DNA from: Halovibrio salipaludis
GTDB taxonomy: Bacteria > Pseudomonadota > Gammaproteobacteria > Pseudomonadales > Oleiphilaceae
Direction of reading: 5' to 3'
Length of the DNA stretch: 64,000 bases
Assembly (NCBI RefSeq): GCF_002286965.1
Contig: NZ_NSKD01000003.1
Span: 62,001-126,000, forward strand
This document shows positions 10,875 through 20,268 of the stretch, one piece after another. A model generated the notes under the pieces. That model was given only the letters and a program-made list of their open reading frames with translations, was not told the DNA's origin and made no database searches. Within the stretch, counting starts at the first letter, position 1; each line of letters starts with the position of its first letter. Made by a program: the position numbers and the translations under genes.

Positions 10875-11798
10875 TCAGGCCGTCGGGCGCCAGGTGAGTT
10901 TCTCCACCCAGGTGGGCACCGGGCCCAGCAGGCGGGTGGGAATGTAGTTGCTCGCCTTCACCAGCGCATCCACCGGCTTGTGGTAGATGTGATTCCGGTC
11001 CACCACCATCTTGCCGTGACGGCTGATGATCTGGAACCAGGGGTTACGTCGGCCTTCGTCAGTGCGCCCGCCAATGCGCTCGTACTTACCCATGGCCTCG
11101 TACAGGCGCTCTTCCTTAAGGCCCATGGCCACGATGTTGTCGCGCATGCGGTTGAGCAGCGGCGCGTACGCCAGCACGCCCAGGATCAGCTTGGGATTGG
11201 CCACGGTGCCCACGGTCTTGATGATGCGCTGGTGCATCCGGCCCTTGCCGAGCATTTCCATGACGTGGAAGTCCACGCCCAGGTGCCGGGCTTCATCGGC
11301 ATTGATCTTTTCGAAGACCTCGTGGCAGAGCGGGTCGTCCACCTCTTCCAGCAGGAACTTGAGCAATGCCCCGTCCAGCGCGATTTCCAGCATGGGAATG
11401 ACGGACCCAAGGACCTCCAGGGGCATGTCATCGCTGTAGCGGTCCAGCCACTCAATCGTCAGGCGCAGGTTGACGTTGGGTTGCGGCAGGTCGTCGCCAT
11501 CGAGCATGCCCCAACGCCGCATCAGCGCCATCTCGGCATTAGCGTGGCGCTGTTCCTCCGCGTGGAAGTAGGCGTAGATTTCCTTGAGGGTCGGGTCTTC
11601 GGCGTTCTTTGAGAGCGCCGCAAAGCCACGCGCGCCCACGTGCTCGATCCACATCAGGTCGGACATGAAGTCCTTGAGCTTGGGCCATTGTTCAGCACTG
11701 ATCCGGTCCGCACCGGGCTTATCCCAGTCGATGTCCGCCAGTGCCCACTGGCTGTTGCGGACCTTGTCCAGCATCTCGTTAAGGTCGATATTAGCCAT
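10875..11798 (-). CDS. Ferritin-like di-iron protein
   Basis: 307 residues. The four-helix di-iron pattern is visible: Glu52 (WIEH), the EEQRH motif (Glu82, His85), Glu138 in MLEIALD and DEARH (Glu169, His172). This ligand set is shared by rubrerythrin-like proteins, ribonucleotide reductase R2 and di-iron oxygenases. Residues 200-307 form a less typical extension with many aromatic and basic residues. The gene starts 12 bases after the SDR gene with a good AAAGGAG site and is 13 bases before the BVMO gene, so the three are one operon. A hydroxylase or desaturase-like role is inferred from context only. Confidence 0.75.
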   Translation of the reverse strand: MANIDLNEMLDKVRNSQWALADIDWDKPGADRISAEQWPKLKDFMSDLMWIEHVGARGFAALSKNAEDPTLKEIYAYFHAEEQRHANAEMALMRRWGMLDGDDLPQPNVNLRLTIEWLDRYSDDMPLEVLGSVIPMLEIALDGALLKFLLEEVDDPLCHEVFEKINADEARHLGVDFHVMEMLGKGRMHQRIIKTVGTVANPKLILGVLAYAPLLNRMRDNIVAMGLKEERLYEAMGKYERIGGRTDEGRRNPWFQIISRHGKMVVDRNHIYHKPVDALVKASNYIPTRLLGPVPTWVEKLTWRPTA

Positions 11799-11810
11799 GA
11801 TGCGCTCCTT

Positions 11811-12680
11811 TCAGGAATTCAGTGTGTCGGGGTTCGCGCTCAGCCGCCGGCTCGCGTAGCGGCTGACCAGGGCGGTGCCGCGCGCGTAGACACGCGGGGT
11901 CCAGCGCTTGGCCACCCAGATGAGCTTGGCGTCGGCCTGAGGCATGACGTAGAGCTCGCCCCGGTCCAGCGCCGCCAGGGCATCGCGGATGACCCGTTCC
12001 GGTGCCATGCCGAAGCGGTCCATGAGCCGGTCCAGCAGCGAGGAGGACTCGCCGCGGATGCGGCCATTCGCATTGATGTTGGTTTTCACCAGCGTGGGGC
12101 AGAGCGCCGTTACGGACACGCCGGTACCAGCCATCTCCGCTGCCAGCGTTTCGCTCAGCGCCAGCGCCCCGGCCTTGCTGACGTTATAGGGGCCCATCAG
12201 CGGCGCGGCGGAAAAGCTGGCCGTGGAGGCCACGTTGATGATGCCGCCACGCCCGTTGGCCCTGAGGAGGGGCGCAAAGACGTGACAGCCGTGAATCACC
12301 CCCCAGAGGTTGATGCCGAGGGTCCACTTCCAGTCCTTGATCGGCGTCTCACCAATCACCTGGCCGCCGATGCCCACGCCGGCGTTATTGACGACCAGGT
12401 CCACCGGCCCGGGGAGTGCATTACCAGCCTCCCGCGCCAGTTGCTGGACCTGGCCAAGCTTGCTGACATCGCAGGTCATGCCAAAGGCTTCGCCGCCTTC
12501 CTGCACAATCGTGTTCACGGTCTCGTTGAGACTGGATTCGTTGATGTCCGAGCAGAGCACGGCACCGCCACGCCGGGCGATCTCGAGGGCAAAGGCTCGG
12601 CCGATGCCGGAGCCCGCGCCGGTGACAACGGCGTTGGCGCTCTGGCTCAGGCGCTTGGGTGAGGCAAGAAAATCAAACAC
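11811..12680 (-). CDS. Short-chain dehydrogenase/reductase
   Basis: 289 residues of classical SDR fold: TGAGSGIG cofactor motif near residue 18, NNAGVG strand-4 motif, catalytic Ser in NVASTASFS and the Tyr-x-x-x-Lys pair in YNVSKAGA. The C-terminal 40 residues extend the usual 250-residue domain. The start chosen is GTG at 12680, 81 bases from the divergent TetR gene; a longer reading frame would run through the regulator's coding region. First gene of the SDR - di-iron - BVMO operon; probably oxidises an alcohol or reduces a ketone made or used by the BVMO. Confidence 0.88.
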   Translation of the reverse strand: MFDFLASPKRLSQSANAVVTGAGSGIGRAFALEIARRGGAVLCSDINESSLNETVNTIVQEGGEAFGMTCDVSKLGQVQQLAREAGNALPGPVDLVVNNAGVGIGGQVIGETPIKDWKWTLGINLWGVIHGCHVFAPLLRANGRGGIINVASTASFSAAPLMGPYNVSKAGALALSETLAAEMAGTGVSVTALCPTLVKTNINANGRIRGESSSLLDRLMDRFGMAPERVIRDALAALDRGELYVMPQADAKLIWVAKRWTPRVYARGTALVSRYASRRLSANPDTLNS

Positions 12681-12727
12681 AGCGTTCCGTCCTATTGATA
12701 ACTGAATCACGTCAATGGACAATAAAG

Positions 12728-12741
12728 CGAACGCTTGTTCG
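12728..12741. promoter_or_regulatory. Inverted repeat, likely TetR operator
   Basis: CGAAC-GCTT-GTTCG, a perfect 5-bp inverted repeat with a 4-base centre, lies in the 81-base gap between the SDR gene and the TetR gene, 21 bases before the TetR start. Location and symmetry suit autorepression plus control of the divergent operon. Binding is inference. Confidence 0.5.
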
Positions 12742-12761
12742 GATTCAATTCGGATACCCCT

Positions 12762-13385
12762 ATGCCCAGAAAGCCCCAGCAGCAACGCGCCCAGGCCACT
12801 GTTAACGCCATCGTGGAGGCAGGCTTCATCGCCATGGCCCAACACGGCCCCGCCGGCACCACAACCCGCCAGATTGCGGATATAGCCGGGGTTGGCGTCG
12901 GTTCACTCTATGAATATTTCGAGAACAAGGAGGCGATCTTCAGCGCCATGTCGGAGCGCTTCGTAGCGGACACGGTAACGCTGATCCGGTCACAGATGGG
13001 GACGCTTGCTCGGATGTCGATCAAGGATGCGGTCTACCACATGCTCAACAGCTTCCGTACCTTCCTGCAGGAAAACGACGGGCGCTATCTGAGCTGCATC
13101 CAGTACGCGATGACGCTGGATTTCGAGCGCTACATCGACCCACTCCAGCAGACGCTGTCGGAACTGGTCACGCAGTACCTGATGAACCACCCGGATACCC
13201 TGCGGGTGCGCGACATCTCGACCATGAGCTACATCATGATCCACGGCGGGATCTTTGCGGTGGTCCGTCATCTGTCGGACCCGAGCCCTCCCATCACCTT
13301 CGATCAACTGGTGGAAGGGCTGGCCCGCATGGTGGGACACTACACAGAGCGGGAAATCGAGCTGGCGCAGGGCGAAAATGGATGA
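12762..13385 (+). CDS. TetR/AcrR-family transcriptional regulator
   Basis: 207 residues. Residues 8-60 form the TetR DNA-binding domain (QATVNAIVEAG, TTTRQIADIAGVGVGSLYEYF, NKEAIFSAM); the remainder is the helical ligand-binding domain, resembling TetR_C_33-type regulators. The ATG at 12762 is preferred to an upstream TTG. It is divergent from the SDR - di-iron - BVMO operon and is its likely repressor, responding to the hydrophobic substrate of that pathway (inference). Confidence 0.9.
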   Translation: MPRKPQQQRAQATVNAIVEAGFIAMAQHGPAGTTTRQIADIAGVGVGSLYEYFENKEAIFSAMSERFVADTVTLIRSQMGTLARMSIKDAVYHMLNSFRTFLQENDGRYLSCIQYAMTLDFERYIDPLQQTLSELVTQYLMNHPDTLRVRDISTMSYIMIHGGIFAVVRHLSDPSPPITFDQLVEGLARMVGHYTEREIELAQGENG

Positions 13386-13420
13386 CCGTTGACCGCCCTA
13401 CCCTTGGCACTGCGATGCAC

Positions 13421-14335
13421 TCAGGGCAACCACACCCGGAACCCAGCCTTCGGGAAATGCAGGTGCAGCACACCCGTGTCCCCGTGTTCCAGCCTGAGGA
13501 TGGTCTCATGCGCGCTGGACGCCACCAGGGTGCCCACTACCGGATCCCGGGCGTAGTCATCCGGGGCGATGGAGACCTGTTTGCCCAGCATTGGGTCGTC
13601 CCCTTCCGTCTCGATCGGCCGGGGTTCGGCTGCCCGGGCTTTCTCCAGGGCACCTTCCTGGCTGAGTTCACGTACCGTACCGTGGCCGAACGCCTGGATC
13701 CGGTCCATCCAGGCATTCACCTTCGGGTACCCCTTCATCACCGAGTGTTCAGCAAGATCGCGCACGTACCAGAGACCGTGGTAGGCGGAAAAATCGGCGA
13801 TGCAGGGCGTGTCGCCGAACAGAAACGCCGTATCCAGCATGCCTTCCATACGGTCCAGGTGCTCGCGGATCCTCGCGCGGGCCTGCTTCGGTTTCATGGC
13901 TGATACCCTGGCGGTGCGCCCGATTGATATCCGGTCCTTCAGGAAGCGCAGTGCGTTGAGCGTGGATGTACTCTTCGCCAGCTTGACCATCATCCCCGGC
14001 CCACTCGCCCCGATGACACAGGCCAGAAAGATCTCCAGATCCGCTTCCCGGACGAATGCCTGCACCGCCTCGCTGCTGTTCTCCAGCACCAGTTCCGGCC
14101 GGTTGGCCCGGGCGGCGATCTCCCGGGCAATGGCGCGGGTATCGCAGAACACGTCCGCGCCGTCCTGGGCCACCGGAATCTTTCGATAACCGCCGGTCAG
14201 CGTTTCCAGGTTCGGGCGCGGCGGCATCTCGCGCACCGTTACGGATTCCCAGCCGAGGCCGGCATAGCCGAGCATGGCTCGAATCTTTTCCGAAAACGGC
14301 GACATGGGGTAGTGATGCAGTATCAGATCAGCCAT
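13421..14335 (-). CDS. Glutathione S-transferase family protein
   Basis: 304 residues. Residues 1-80 are a thioredoxin-fold GST N-domain (LILHHYPMSPFSEKIRAML, then RKIPVAQDG with the cis-Pro, and CDTRAIAREI for the gamma-glutamyl site); residues 90-205 are the helical C-domain. About 70 further residues, rich in charged amino acids and strands (PMLGKQVSIAPDDYARDPVVG), extend beyond normal GST length and I cannot assign them. It converges with the TetR gene and may belong to the same detoxification region. Confidence 0.85.
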   Translation of the reverse strand: MADLILHHYPMSPFSEKIRAMLGYAGLGWESVTVREMPPRPNLETLTGGYRKIPVAQDGADVFCDTRAIAREIAARANRPELVLENSSEAVQAFVREADLEIFLACVIGASGPGMMVKLAKSTSTLNALRFLKDRISIGRTARVSAMKPKQARARIREHLDRMEGMLDTAFLFGDTPCIADFSAYHGLWYVRDLAEHSVMKGYPKVNAWMDRIQAFGHGTVRELSQEGALEKARAAEPRPIETEGDDPMLGKQVSIAPDDYARDPVVGTLVASSAHETILRLEHGDTGVLHLHFPKAGFRVWLP

Positions 14336-14480
14336 GGAAATACCTTTTCTGTCCGTGAATGAAGACGCCAGACCCTAGCCAATCCACGCCCGCGAGGCCA
14401 GACCCGCGCGTCAGCACCGGGCCGTCACTGTGAACGTCGGACTGTTTCCCCTACCCACAACTGGCGTATTCTTGGACCCC

Positions 14481-15701
14481 ATGGAAACAGCCACCGACCC
14501 CACACTCCTGACTCTCAGTACCCCCGTCACCCTGGCACTGGCGATCGTGGCCCTGTGGCTTGGTGTTCGCCTCAACCTCTGGACCGGGGTGCTGCACCGC
14601 TACAATGTGCCGCCGGGTGTCAGTGGCGGGCTCGCCATCAGCGGCCTGGTCGCGCTGGTAGAGGGCGTGACGCAGGTGGATATCCGCTTCGACCTGCAGC
14701 TGCACGACCTGCTGCTGATCGTGTTCTTCTCCACCATCGGGCTGTCCGCGCAGCTCCGGCAGTTGATCGAGGGGGGACGCGCGCTCGCGCTCCTGTTTGG
14801 CCTGGCCGTGGTCCTGCTGGTTTTCCAGAACCTGGCCGGTACGCTTGTGGCCTGGCTCAGCGGACAGAGCCCGCTTTACGGCCTCGTGGGCGGCAGCATC
14901 TCACTGGCGGGCGGCCATGGCACGGCGCTCACATGGGGGCAGCTCTTCGAGGATCATTTCGGGCTCTCCGACGCGCGCACACTGGGGATGACCTTCGCCA
15001 CCTTCGGGCTGATACTGGGTGGCCTGGTGGGGGCTCCTGTGGGTGCCTGGCTGATCCGGCGCCACGGGCTCGTCCCTGGTGGAGCGGAACCGCGCGTCGC
15101 CAGCCTGGCACCGGGCAATGCACCGTCCTACCTGATCGACATGAACAGCCTGCTGCAGGCGGTCCTGCTGATTGCTCTGTGCTTCGCGCTGGGCTCCTGG
15201 ATGTACGAGGGGCTCGGGGAAATGGGCATCCGCGTGCCGGCCTTCCTCACGGCCATGCTCCTGGGAATTGCGCTTTCCAACGGGCTGGCACTGCTGCGTC
15301 GCCCCATAGACCCGGCGCCCATCCAGCTCGCCAGCGACCTGAGCCTTCAGCTCTTCCTCGGCATGAGCCTGATCAGCCTGCCCCTGCTGTCGCTGCAGGA
15401 CGCCATCGGCCTGATCGGCGTTGTGCTGGTTATCCAGGCCTGCGTCATCACGGCCCTGACGGTTTTCGTGGTCTATCCGCTGCTGGGCAGGGACTATGAC
15501 GCCGCCTGTATCAGCGGGGGCTTCATCGGCATGGGCCTGGGCGCTACCCCTGTGGGCATCGCCAACATCAACACCCTGACCTCACGCTTCGGCGCCAGCC
15601 CCAAGGCCTATCTGGTTATTCCTCTCCTGGGCGCCTTCCTGATCGATATTGCCAATGCCACCCTTATACAGCTGCTACTGGGCTCAGGGTGGTTCTCATG
15701 A
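14481..15701 (+). CDS. gltS: Sodium/glutamate symporter
   Basis: 406 residues with about ten membrane segments, matching E. coli GltS length (about 400). The family signature GSISLAGGHGTA (about 157-168) and its second-half counterpart GGFIGMGLGATPVG are both present. It imports glutamate with sodium, consistent with a marine or halophilic life. I choose the ATG at 14481; a GTG at 14430 would add 17 residues without a better ribosome binding site. Confidence 0.93.
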   Translation: METATDPTLLTLSTPVTLALAIVALWLGVRLNLWTGVLHRYNVPPGVSGGLAISGLVALVEGVTQVDIRFDLQLHDLLLIVFFSTIGLSAQLRQLIEGGRALALLFGLAVVLLVFQNLAGTLVAWLSGQSPLYGLVGGSISLAGGHGTALTWGQLFEDHFGLSDARTLGMTFATFGLILGGLVGAPVGAWLIRRHGLVPGGAEPRVASLAPGNAPSYLIDMNSLLQAVLLIALCFALGSWMYEGLGEMGIRVPAFLTAMLLGIALSNGLALLRRPIDPAPIQLASDLSLQLFLGMSLISLPLLSLQDAIGLIGVVLVIQACVITALTVFVVYPLLGRDYDAACISGGFIGMGLGATPVGIANINTLTSRFGASPKAYLVIPLLGAFLIDIANATLIQLLLGSGWFS

Positions 15702-15773
15702 CTATACTGGGGCGGCAATCCCAGTCCCTTTTTACGCCGTAAAGACACCAATACGACCGGCGGAGACAATGCC

Positions 15774-16241
15774 ATGACCACATTGACCATCAACGGAACC
15801 ACCCACGAGCTGGATGTCCCGGACGACATGCCACTGCTCTGGGCCATCCGCGATATCGTCCAGCTCACGGGCACCAAATTCGGCTGCGGCATGGCGCTGT
15901 GCGGCGCCTGCACCGTGCACCTGGATGGCGAGGCGATCCGTTCCTGCACTACCACGGTGGGCAACGCGGACGGCGGCAGCATCACCACCATTGAAGCCAT
16001 GAGCGACGACCCCGTGGGCCGGGAGGTACAGAACGCCTGGCTCGATCTGGGCGTGGCCCAGTGCGGCTACTGCCAGGCGGGCCAGATCATGAGCGCCACC
16101 GCCCTGCTCAAGCAGAACACCAACCCGTCCGACGCTGAGATCCAGGACGCCATGAACGGCAACATCTGTCGCTGCGGCACCTACAACCGTATCCAGCACG
16201 CCATCCACTACGCCGCCGACGCGGTGCAGGAGGACACCTGA
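15774..16241 (+). CDS. [2Fe-2S] small subunit of an IorA-type molybdenum hydroxylase
   Basis: 155 residues. The plant-ferredoxin-like cluster motif [16 protein letters not shown] and the second all-helical cluster motif CGYCQAG ... CRCGTY give the eight Cys ligands of xanthine-oxidase-family small subunits. It is three bases upstream of the molybdenum-binding subunit and forms an electron-transfer partner for it, as in isoquinoline 1-oxidoreductase or membrane aldehyde dehydrogenases. No FAD subunit is encoded nearby, which fits the IorAB type that passes electrons to cytochrome c or another carrier. Confidence 0.93.
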   Translation: MTTLTINGTTHELDVPDDMPLLWAIRDIVQLTGTKFGCGMALCGACTVHLDGEAIRSCTTTVGNADGGSITTIEAMSDDPVGREVQNAWLDLGVAQCGYCQAGQIMSATALLKQNTNPSDAEIQDAMNGNICRCGTYNRIQHAIHYAADAVQEDT

Positions 16242-16243
16242 TC

Positions 16244-18589
16244 ATGACGGAATCAAATGACTCACTGATGATCGCGAACGTCAGCCGCCGGCGCTTTCTC
16301 GGCGGCATGGCCGGTGCCTCCGCACTGGTGCTGGCGGCCCGCTGGGACATGGCCCTGGCCAGCGACGACGAGAAAAAGTATGGCGCCGCGGGCATGCCCG
16401 GTGGCTGGGTGGATGATCCCAACGTCTTCATCCAGATCGACCCCGATGGCGCGGTGACCATCGTCAACCACCGTTCCGAGATGGGTCAGGGTATCCGCAC
16501 CAGCCTTGTAATGGTGGCCGCGGACGAACTGGGCGCCGACTGGGACCGGGTGGCCGTGCAGCAGGCACGGGCCGACCAGGACCTCTACGGCAACCAGAAC
16601 ACCGACGGATCCCGCAGCATGCGCCACTGGTACGACCCGATGCGGCGTGCGGCCGCCTCAGCGCGCATGATGCTGGAGCAGGCCGCTGCCAATGAGTGGG
16701 GGGTTCCGGCTTCCGAGTGCGAGGCGGGCGTCCATGAAGTCAGCCACAAAGGCTCCAATCGCACCCTCGGCTTCGGCGAACTGGCGGAAGCAGCCCGGGA
16801 ACTGGATGTGCCCGAGCGCAGCGCCATCCAGCTCAAGCCCATCGACGCCCACCGCTACATCGGCCAGGAGGCAGGACCGGTGCGCGGGCGCGACACCAAC
16901 AGCATTGAGCGCCCCATGGCCATCGACGGCGAGGAGATAGTCGAAGGCAGCGCCACCTTTGGTGCGGATATCCAGTTCGATGACATGGTCCATGCCGTGA
17001 TCGCCCGGCCGCCAGTACTGGGTGCCAGGGTTGCCAGTGTGGATGACAGCGAGGCGCTGAAGGTCTCCGGCGTGGAGAAAGTGGTCACCCTGGACACCAA
17101 CAGCGAACCCGCCGGCTTCAAGCCGATGGGCGGCGTGGCGGTGATCGCCAGCAACACCTGGTCCGCCATGCAGGGCCGCGATGCCCTGAAGATTGACTGG
17201 GACACGGACGCGGCCGGCGACAACGCGCGCTACAACACCGACGAATACCGCAAGTCCCTCGAGGAAGCCGCCCAGTCCCCGGGCAAGGTCATCCGCAGCA
17301 GCGGCGACATTGGTAATGCACTGGGCGACGCGGAACAGACCCTGGAAGCCGTCTATTACATGCCACACATGGCCCAGGCACCCATGGAGCCGCCAGTAGC
17401 CGTGGTGCGAGCAAAAGACGGCAAGGCGGAAGCCTGGGCTCCGGTGCAGCACCCACGCGCCGCCCGTGAAGGCCTTGCCGGGGTTCTGGGTCTGGACAAA
17501 GAGAACGTGACCGTCAACGTGACCCTGCTGGGTGGCGGCTTCGGCCGCAAGTCCAAGCCGGACTACATCCTTGAGGCCGGTCTCCTGGCGAAGGAAGCCG
17601 ACGGGCGCCCGGTCAAGGTTCAGTGGAGCCGTGAGGATGACGTCCACCACGCCTATTTCCACGCCCTTTCCGTGGACCGGCTGGAAGGCGCCCTGGACGC
17701 CGACGGCAAGGCCACCGGCTGGCGCCACCGGACGCTGTCCCCCAGTATCACTTCCCTGTTCCAGGAGGATCCGGAACACAAGGGCGGCTTCGAACTGGGG
17801 ATGGGCTTCAACACCATGCCGTTCGACATCCCCGCCATCCAGCTGGAGAACCCGGAAGCCGCCTCCCATGCGCGGATCGGCTGGTTCCGTTCCGTCTACA
17901 ACCTGCCCCACGCCTTCGCCATCCAGAGCTTCGCCGCCGAGATGGCAGAGGCGGCCGGCAAAGATCACCGGGACTACCTGCTGGAGCTGCTGGGCCCCGC
18001 ACGCCAGATCAATCCGCGGGATTTTGGTGACAAGTGGAACTACGACGAGGACCCCTCGGTCTACACCATCGACATTGGGCGCATGCGCAATGTCATCGAG
18101 AAGGTCACGGCCGAGGCGGACTGGGGTCGCGACATGCCGGAAGGCCGTGGGCTGGGACTGGCGTTCCACCACAGCTTCCAGTCCTACACCGCCATCGTCA
18201 TCGATGCGGAAGTGGGCGACGACGGCAGCGTGACCATCCACAACGCGGACATCGCCTTTGACTGCGGCTTCCAGGTGAATCCGGAACGCATCCGCTCCCA
18301 GCTGGAAGGCGCCTGCGTCATGGGCATCGGCATCGCGCTGCACAGCGAGATCACCTTCCGGGAAGGCCGTGTTCAGGAAAACAACTTCCACCAGTTCAAT
18401 GTGCCGCGCATGGAGCATGCCCCGAAGCAGGTGCGCACCCATCTGGTGAACAATGATCCCGAGCTGCCCATGGGCGGCGTGGGTGAACCCGGTCTGCCCC
18501 CCGTGGCGCCAGCGGTGTGCAACGCCATCTACGCCGCGACTGGCAAGCGCATCCGCCAGCTTCCCGTGGCGGATCAACTGGCCGGCTGA
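16244..18589 (+). CDS. Molybdenum-binding large subunit, IorB-type, TAT-exported
   Basis: 781 residues. A twin-arginine signal (SRRRFLGG at about 11-18 with a following hydrophobic stretch) indicates export in a folded state to the periplasm. The rest is an aldehyde oxidase/xanthine dehydrogenase molybdopterin-binding domain, including GGGFGRKSKPD and the C-terminal GGVGEPGLPPVAPA region with the conserved catalytic Glu. Isoquinoline, nicotinate or aldehyde oxidation are all possible; the substrate cannot be read. It overlaps the mocA-like gene by one base. Confidence 0.92.
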   Translation: MTESNDSLMIANVSRRRFLGGMAGASALVLAARWDMALASDDEKKYGAAGMPGGWVDDPNVFIQIDPDGAVTIVNHRSEMGQGIRTSLVMVAADELGADWDRVAVQQARADQDLYGNQNTDGSRSMRHWYDPMRRAAASARMMLEQAAANEWGVPASECEAGVHEVSHKGSNRTLGFGELAEAARELDVPERSAIQLKPIDAHRYIGQEAGPVRGRDTNSIERPMAIDGEEIVEGSATFGADIQFDDMVHAVIARPPVLGARVASVDDSEALKVSGVEKVVTLDTNSEPAGFKPMGGVAVIASNTWSAMQGRDALKIDWDTDAAGDNARYNTDEYRKSLEEAAQSPGKVIRSSGDIGNALGDAEQTLEAVYYMPHMAQAPMEPPVAVVRAKDGKAEAWAPVQHPRAAREGLAGVLGLDKENVTVNVTLLGGGFGRKSKPDYILEAGLLAKEADGRPVKVQWSREDDVHHAYFHALSVDRLEGALDADGKATGWRHRTLSPSITSLFQEDPEHKGGFELGMGFNTMPFDIPAIQLENPEAASHARIGWFRSVYNLPHAFAIQSFAAEMAEAAGKDHRDYLLELLGPARQINPRDFGDKWNYDEDPSVYTIDIGRMRNVIEKVTAEADWGRDMPEGRGLGLAFHHSFQSYTAIVIDAEVGDDGSVTIHNADIAFDCGFQVNPERIRSQLEGACVMGIGIALHSEITFREGRVQENNFHQFNVPRMEHAPKQVRTHLVNNDPELPMGGVGEPGLPPVAPAVCNAIYAATGKRIRQLPVADQLAG

Positions 18590-19200
18590 TGCCGGAGCCG
18601 CGCTCGCCCAGGGACGGGCCCGCAGGCACCGGCGTAATCGCCCTGGTGATGGCGGCGGGCGCCTCCCGGCGCTTTGGTGATGCGGACAAACGTGTCGCCG
18701 CCCTTCCCGATGGGCGTACTCTGCTTGCGGCCACCGTCGAGAGCCTTCGCAAGGGGTTCCATGATGTCCGAGTGGTGATCCGTTCCGGGGACGATCCGGA
18801 ACTCCTCGGGTTGCCCCCGGATATACGAGTGATTCGGTCGGTCAATGCCGCCCACGGTATGGGAAGCAGCATCGCCGATGCCGCGCTGGCCCTGAACCGG
18901 GACCCGGAGCTGTCCGGGGTCGCAGCGGCAGCCATCTGCCTCGGAGACATGCCATGGATCCGGCACGATACGCTGGCACGGCTGACCGCCGCAGCCTCGG
19001 AAAGCAGGATCCTGCGCCCCACCAGCCACGGCACCCCCGGTCACCCCGTGATCTTCGGGCGTGCCTTCTGGGACGGACTCATGTCACTTGAGGGTGATAC
19101 CGGCGGGCGTACTCTTCTGCGCCAATACGGCGAGCATCAGGTGCCCGTGGACGATGTCGGAATCGTCAGGGACGTGGACAACCCCGATGACCTTCTTTAA
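18589..19200 (+). CDS. MocA-like molybdenum cofactor nucleotidyltransferase
   Basis: 203 residues. The start ATG overlaps the stop of the large subunit (TGATG), so translation is coupled. The motif VMAAGASRRFGDADKR is the nucleotide-binding signature of the MobA/MocA family, followed by CLGDMPWI (metal-binding Asp) and GTPGHPVIF. MocA makes molybdopterin cytosine dinucleotide, the cofactor form used by xanthine-oxidase-family enzymes, which fits its place directly behind the IorAB genes. Confidence 0.88.
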   Translation: MPEPRSPRDGPAGTGVIALVMAAGASRRFGDADKRVAALPDGRTLLAATVESLRKGFHDVRVVIRSGDDPELLGLPPDIRVIRSVNAAHGMGSSIADAALALNRDPELSGVAAAAICLGDMPWIRHDTLARLTAAASESRILRPTSHGTPGHPVIFGRAFWDGLMSLEGDTGGRTLLRQYGEHQVPVDDVGIVRDVDNPDDLL

Positions 19201-19206
19201 GCCGCA

Positions 19207-20268
19207 TTACGTCTCGGGATCAAAAGGCTGCACCTGCCCAAGGAAACGGACCGGCGACAGCCCCGTCCAGCGCTTGAATGCGTGCGAAAAACTGGCCGTC
19301 TCGGAATAGCCGAGCTGCAAAGCAACTTCCTGCACGGAATAACGACCGGTCGCCAGCTTGTTACGGGCACGGTGCTCCAGCACTTCCTCCACCAGTTGCC
19401 GCCACCCCGTTCCAGCCTGGTTCAGGCGCCGCCTCAGATGGCGTTCCGAGATATTGAGGCGCCGTGCCAGAGCCTCGGGGCCGGGCAGCGGCAGGTCACT
19501 GTCCCTCAGAAGCATTTGTGCCTGCCTCACGGGGCACGCGGTCAGGGCTCGTCGGTCCAGCAACTGTTCACAATCATTCTCGCACTGACGGGCTGTGACC
19601 TCGTTACCCCACCGCAGGGCCTGCGTGAGGATCCGGGGATTGATAACGATCTCTGAATGGCTTTGGCCCGTCTCGATGGAGACCCCCAACTGCTCTTCCA
19701 CCCATTCCATGCCGCTGCACCGGGGCAACTCGAGTGCAATCCGGGAAACGCCTAGGGGTTGGCCGGGAAGAAGATCGTTATGGATCGCAAGCATCGACCC
19801 CAGGTCCCGGGCGACAATGAACTCCCGCAGTCCCACTGGCAGATGGTTGACCGTCAGTTCCAGGCGCGGGCCCGCCGGGGAGAAGCGCAGCCGGCAGCGG
19901 ATGAAGGTATAGGTAGCACCAAGGTACCGTACCGCCCGAATCATCGCATCGTTGGCGCTGGCGCTGCTCATGAGGCCCAGCCCCCAGGGACCGAATGCGG
20001 TCAGATGATAACGCAGTCCAAGGTTGAATCCATTCTGGAAGGGTACGCCCAGGTGATCCACCAGGCTCGCGATGACCGCCAGCTCCTGCTCGGGTTCAAT
20101 GACCGCCTCCGGGTCTACAGCTATATCGCGGGTAAGCCCGGTTCCTGACAGGCAGGTAGCGGGTGAAATCCCGTACTCCTGCGCGTACGACAGCATAAGA
20201 TGCAGGCTTCCGGCACCCAGTCGGTGATCCCGCCCGGCACGGGCTCCCTGGAGCAAGGTATCAAGCAT
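19207..20268 (-). CDS. AraC-family transcriptional regulator (OruR/ArgR-like N domain)
   Basis: 353 residues. Residues about 25-215 match the arabinose-binding-like N domain typical of OruR/FeaR-type regulators; residues 255-345 are the double helix-turn-helix (LARRLNISERHLRRRLNQAG, then SVQEVALQLGYSETASFSHAFKRWTGLSP). It converges with the molybdenum-enzyme operon and is divergent from the secreted hydrolase at 20499, which is its most likely target. Confidence 0.9.
   Translation of the reverse strand: MLDTLLQGARAGRDHRLGAGSLHLMLSYAQEYGISPATCLSGTGLTRDIAVDPEAVIEPEQELAVIASLVDHLGVPFQNGFNLGLRYHLTAFGPWGLGLMSSASANDAMIRAVRYLGATYTFIRCRLRFSPAGPRLELTVNHLPVGLREFIVARDLGSMLAIHNDLLPGQPLGVSRIALELPRCSGMEWVEEQLGVSIETGQSHSEIVINPRILTQALRWGNEVTARQCENDCEQLLDRRALTACPVRQAQMLLRDSDLPLPGPEALARRLNISERHLRRRLNQAGTGWRQLVEEVLEHRARNKLATGRYSVQEVALQLGYSETASFSHAFKRWTGLSPVRFLGQVQPFDPET

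Noticed and set aside
16658-18577. Long minus-strand frame (639 codons) opposite the molybdenum large subunit
   Set aside because: Shadow of a real gene with strong motifs on the plus strand; no independent support.
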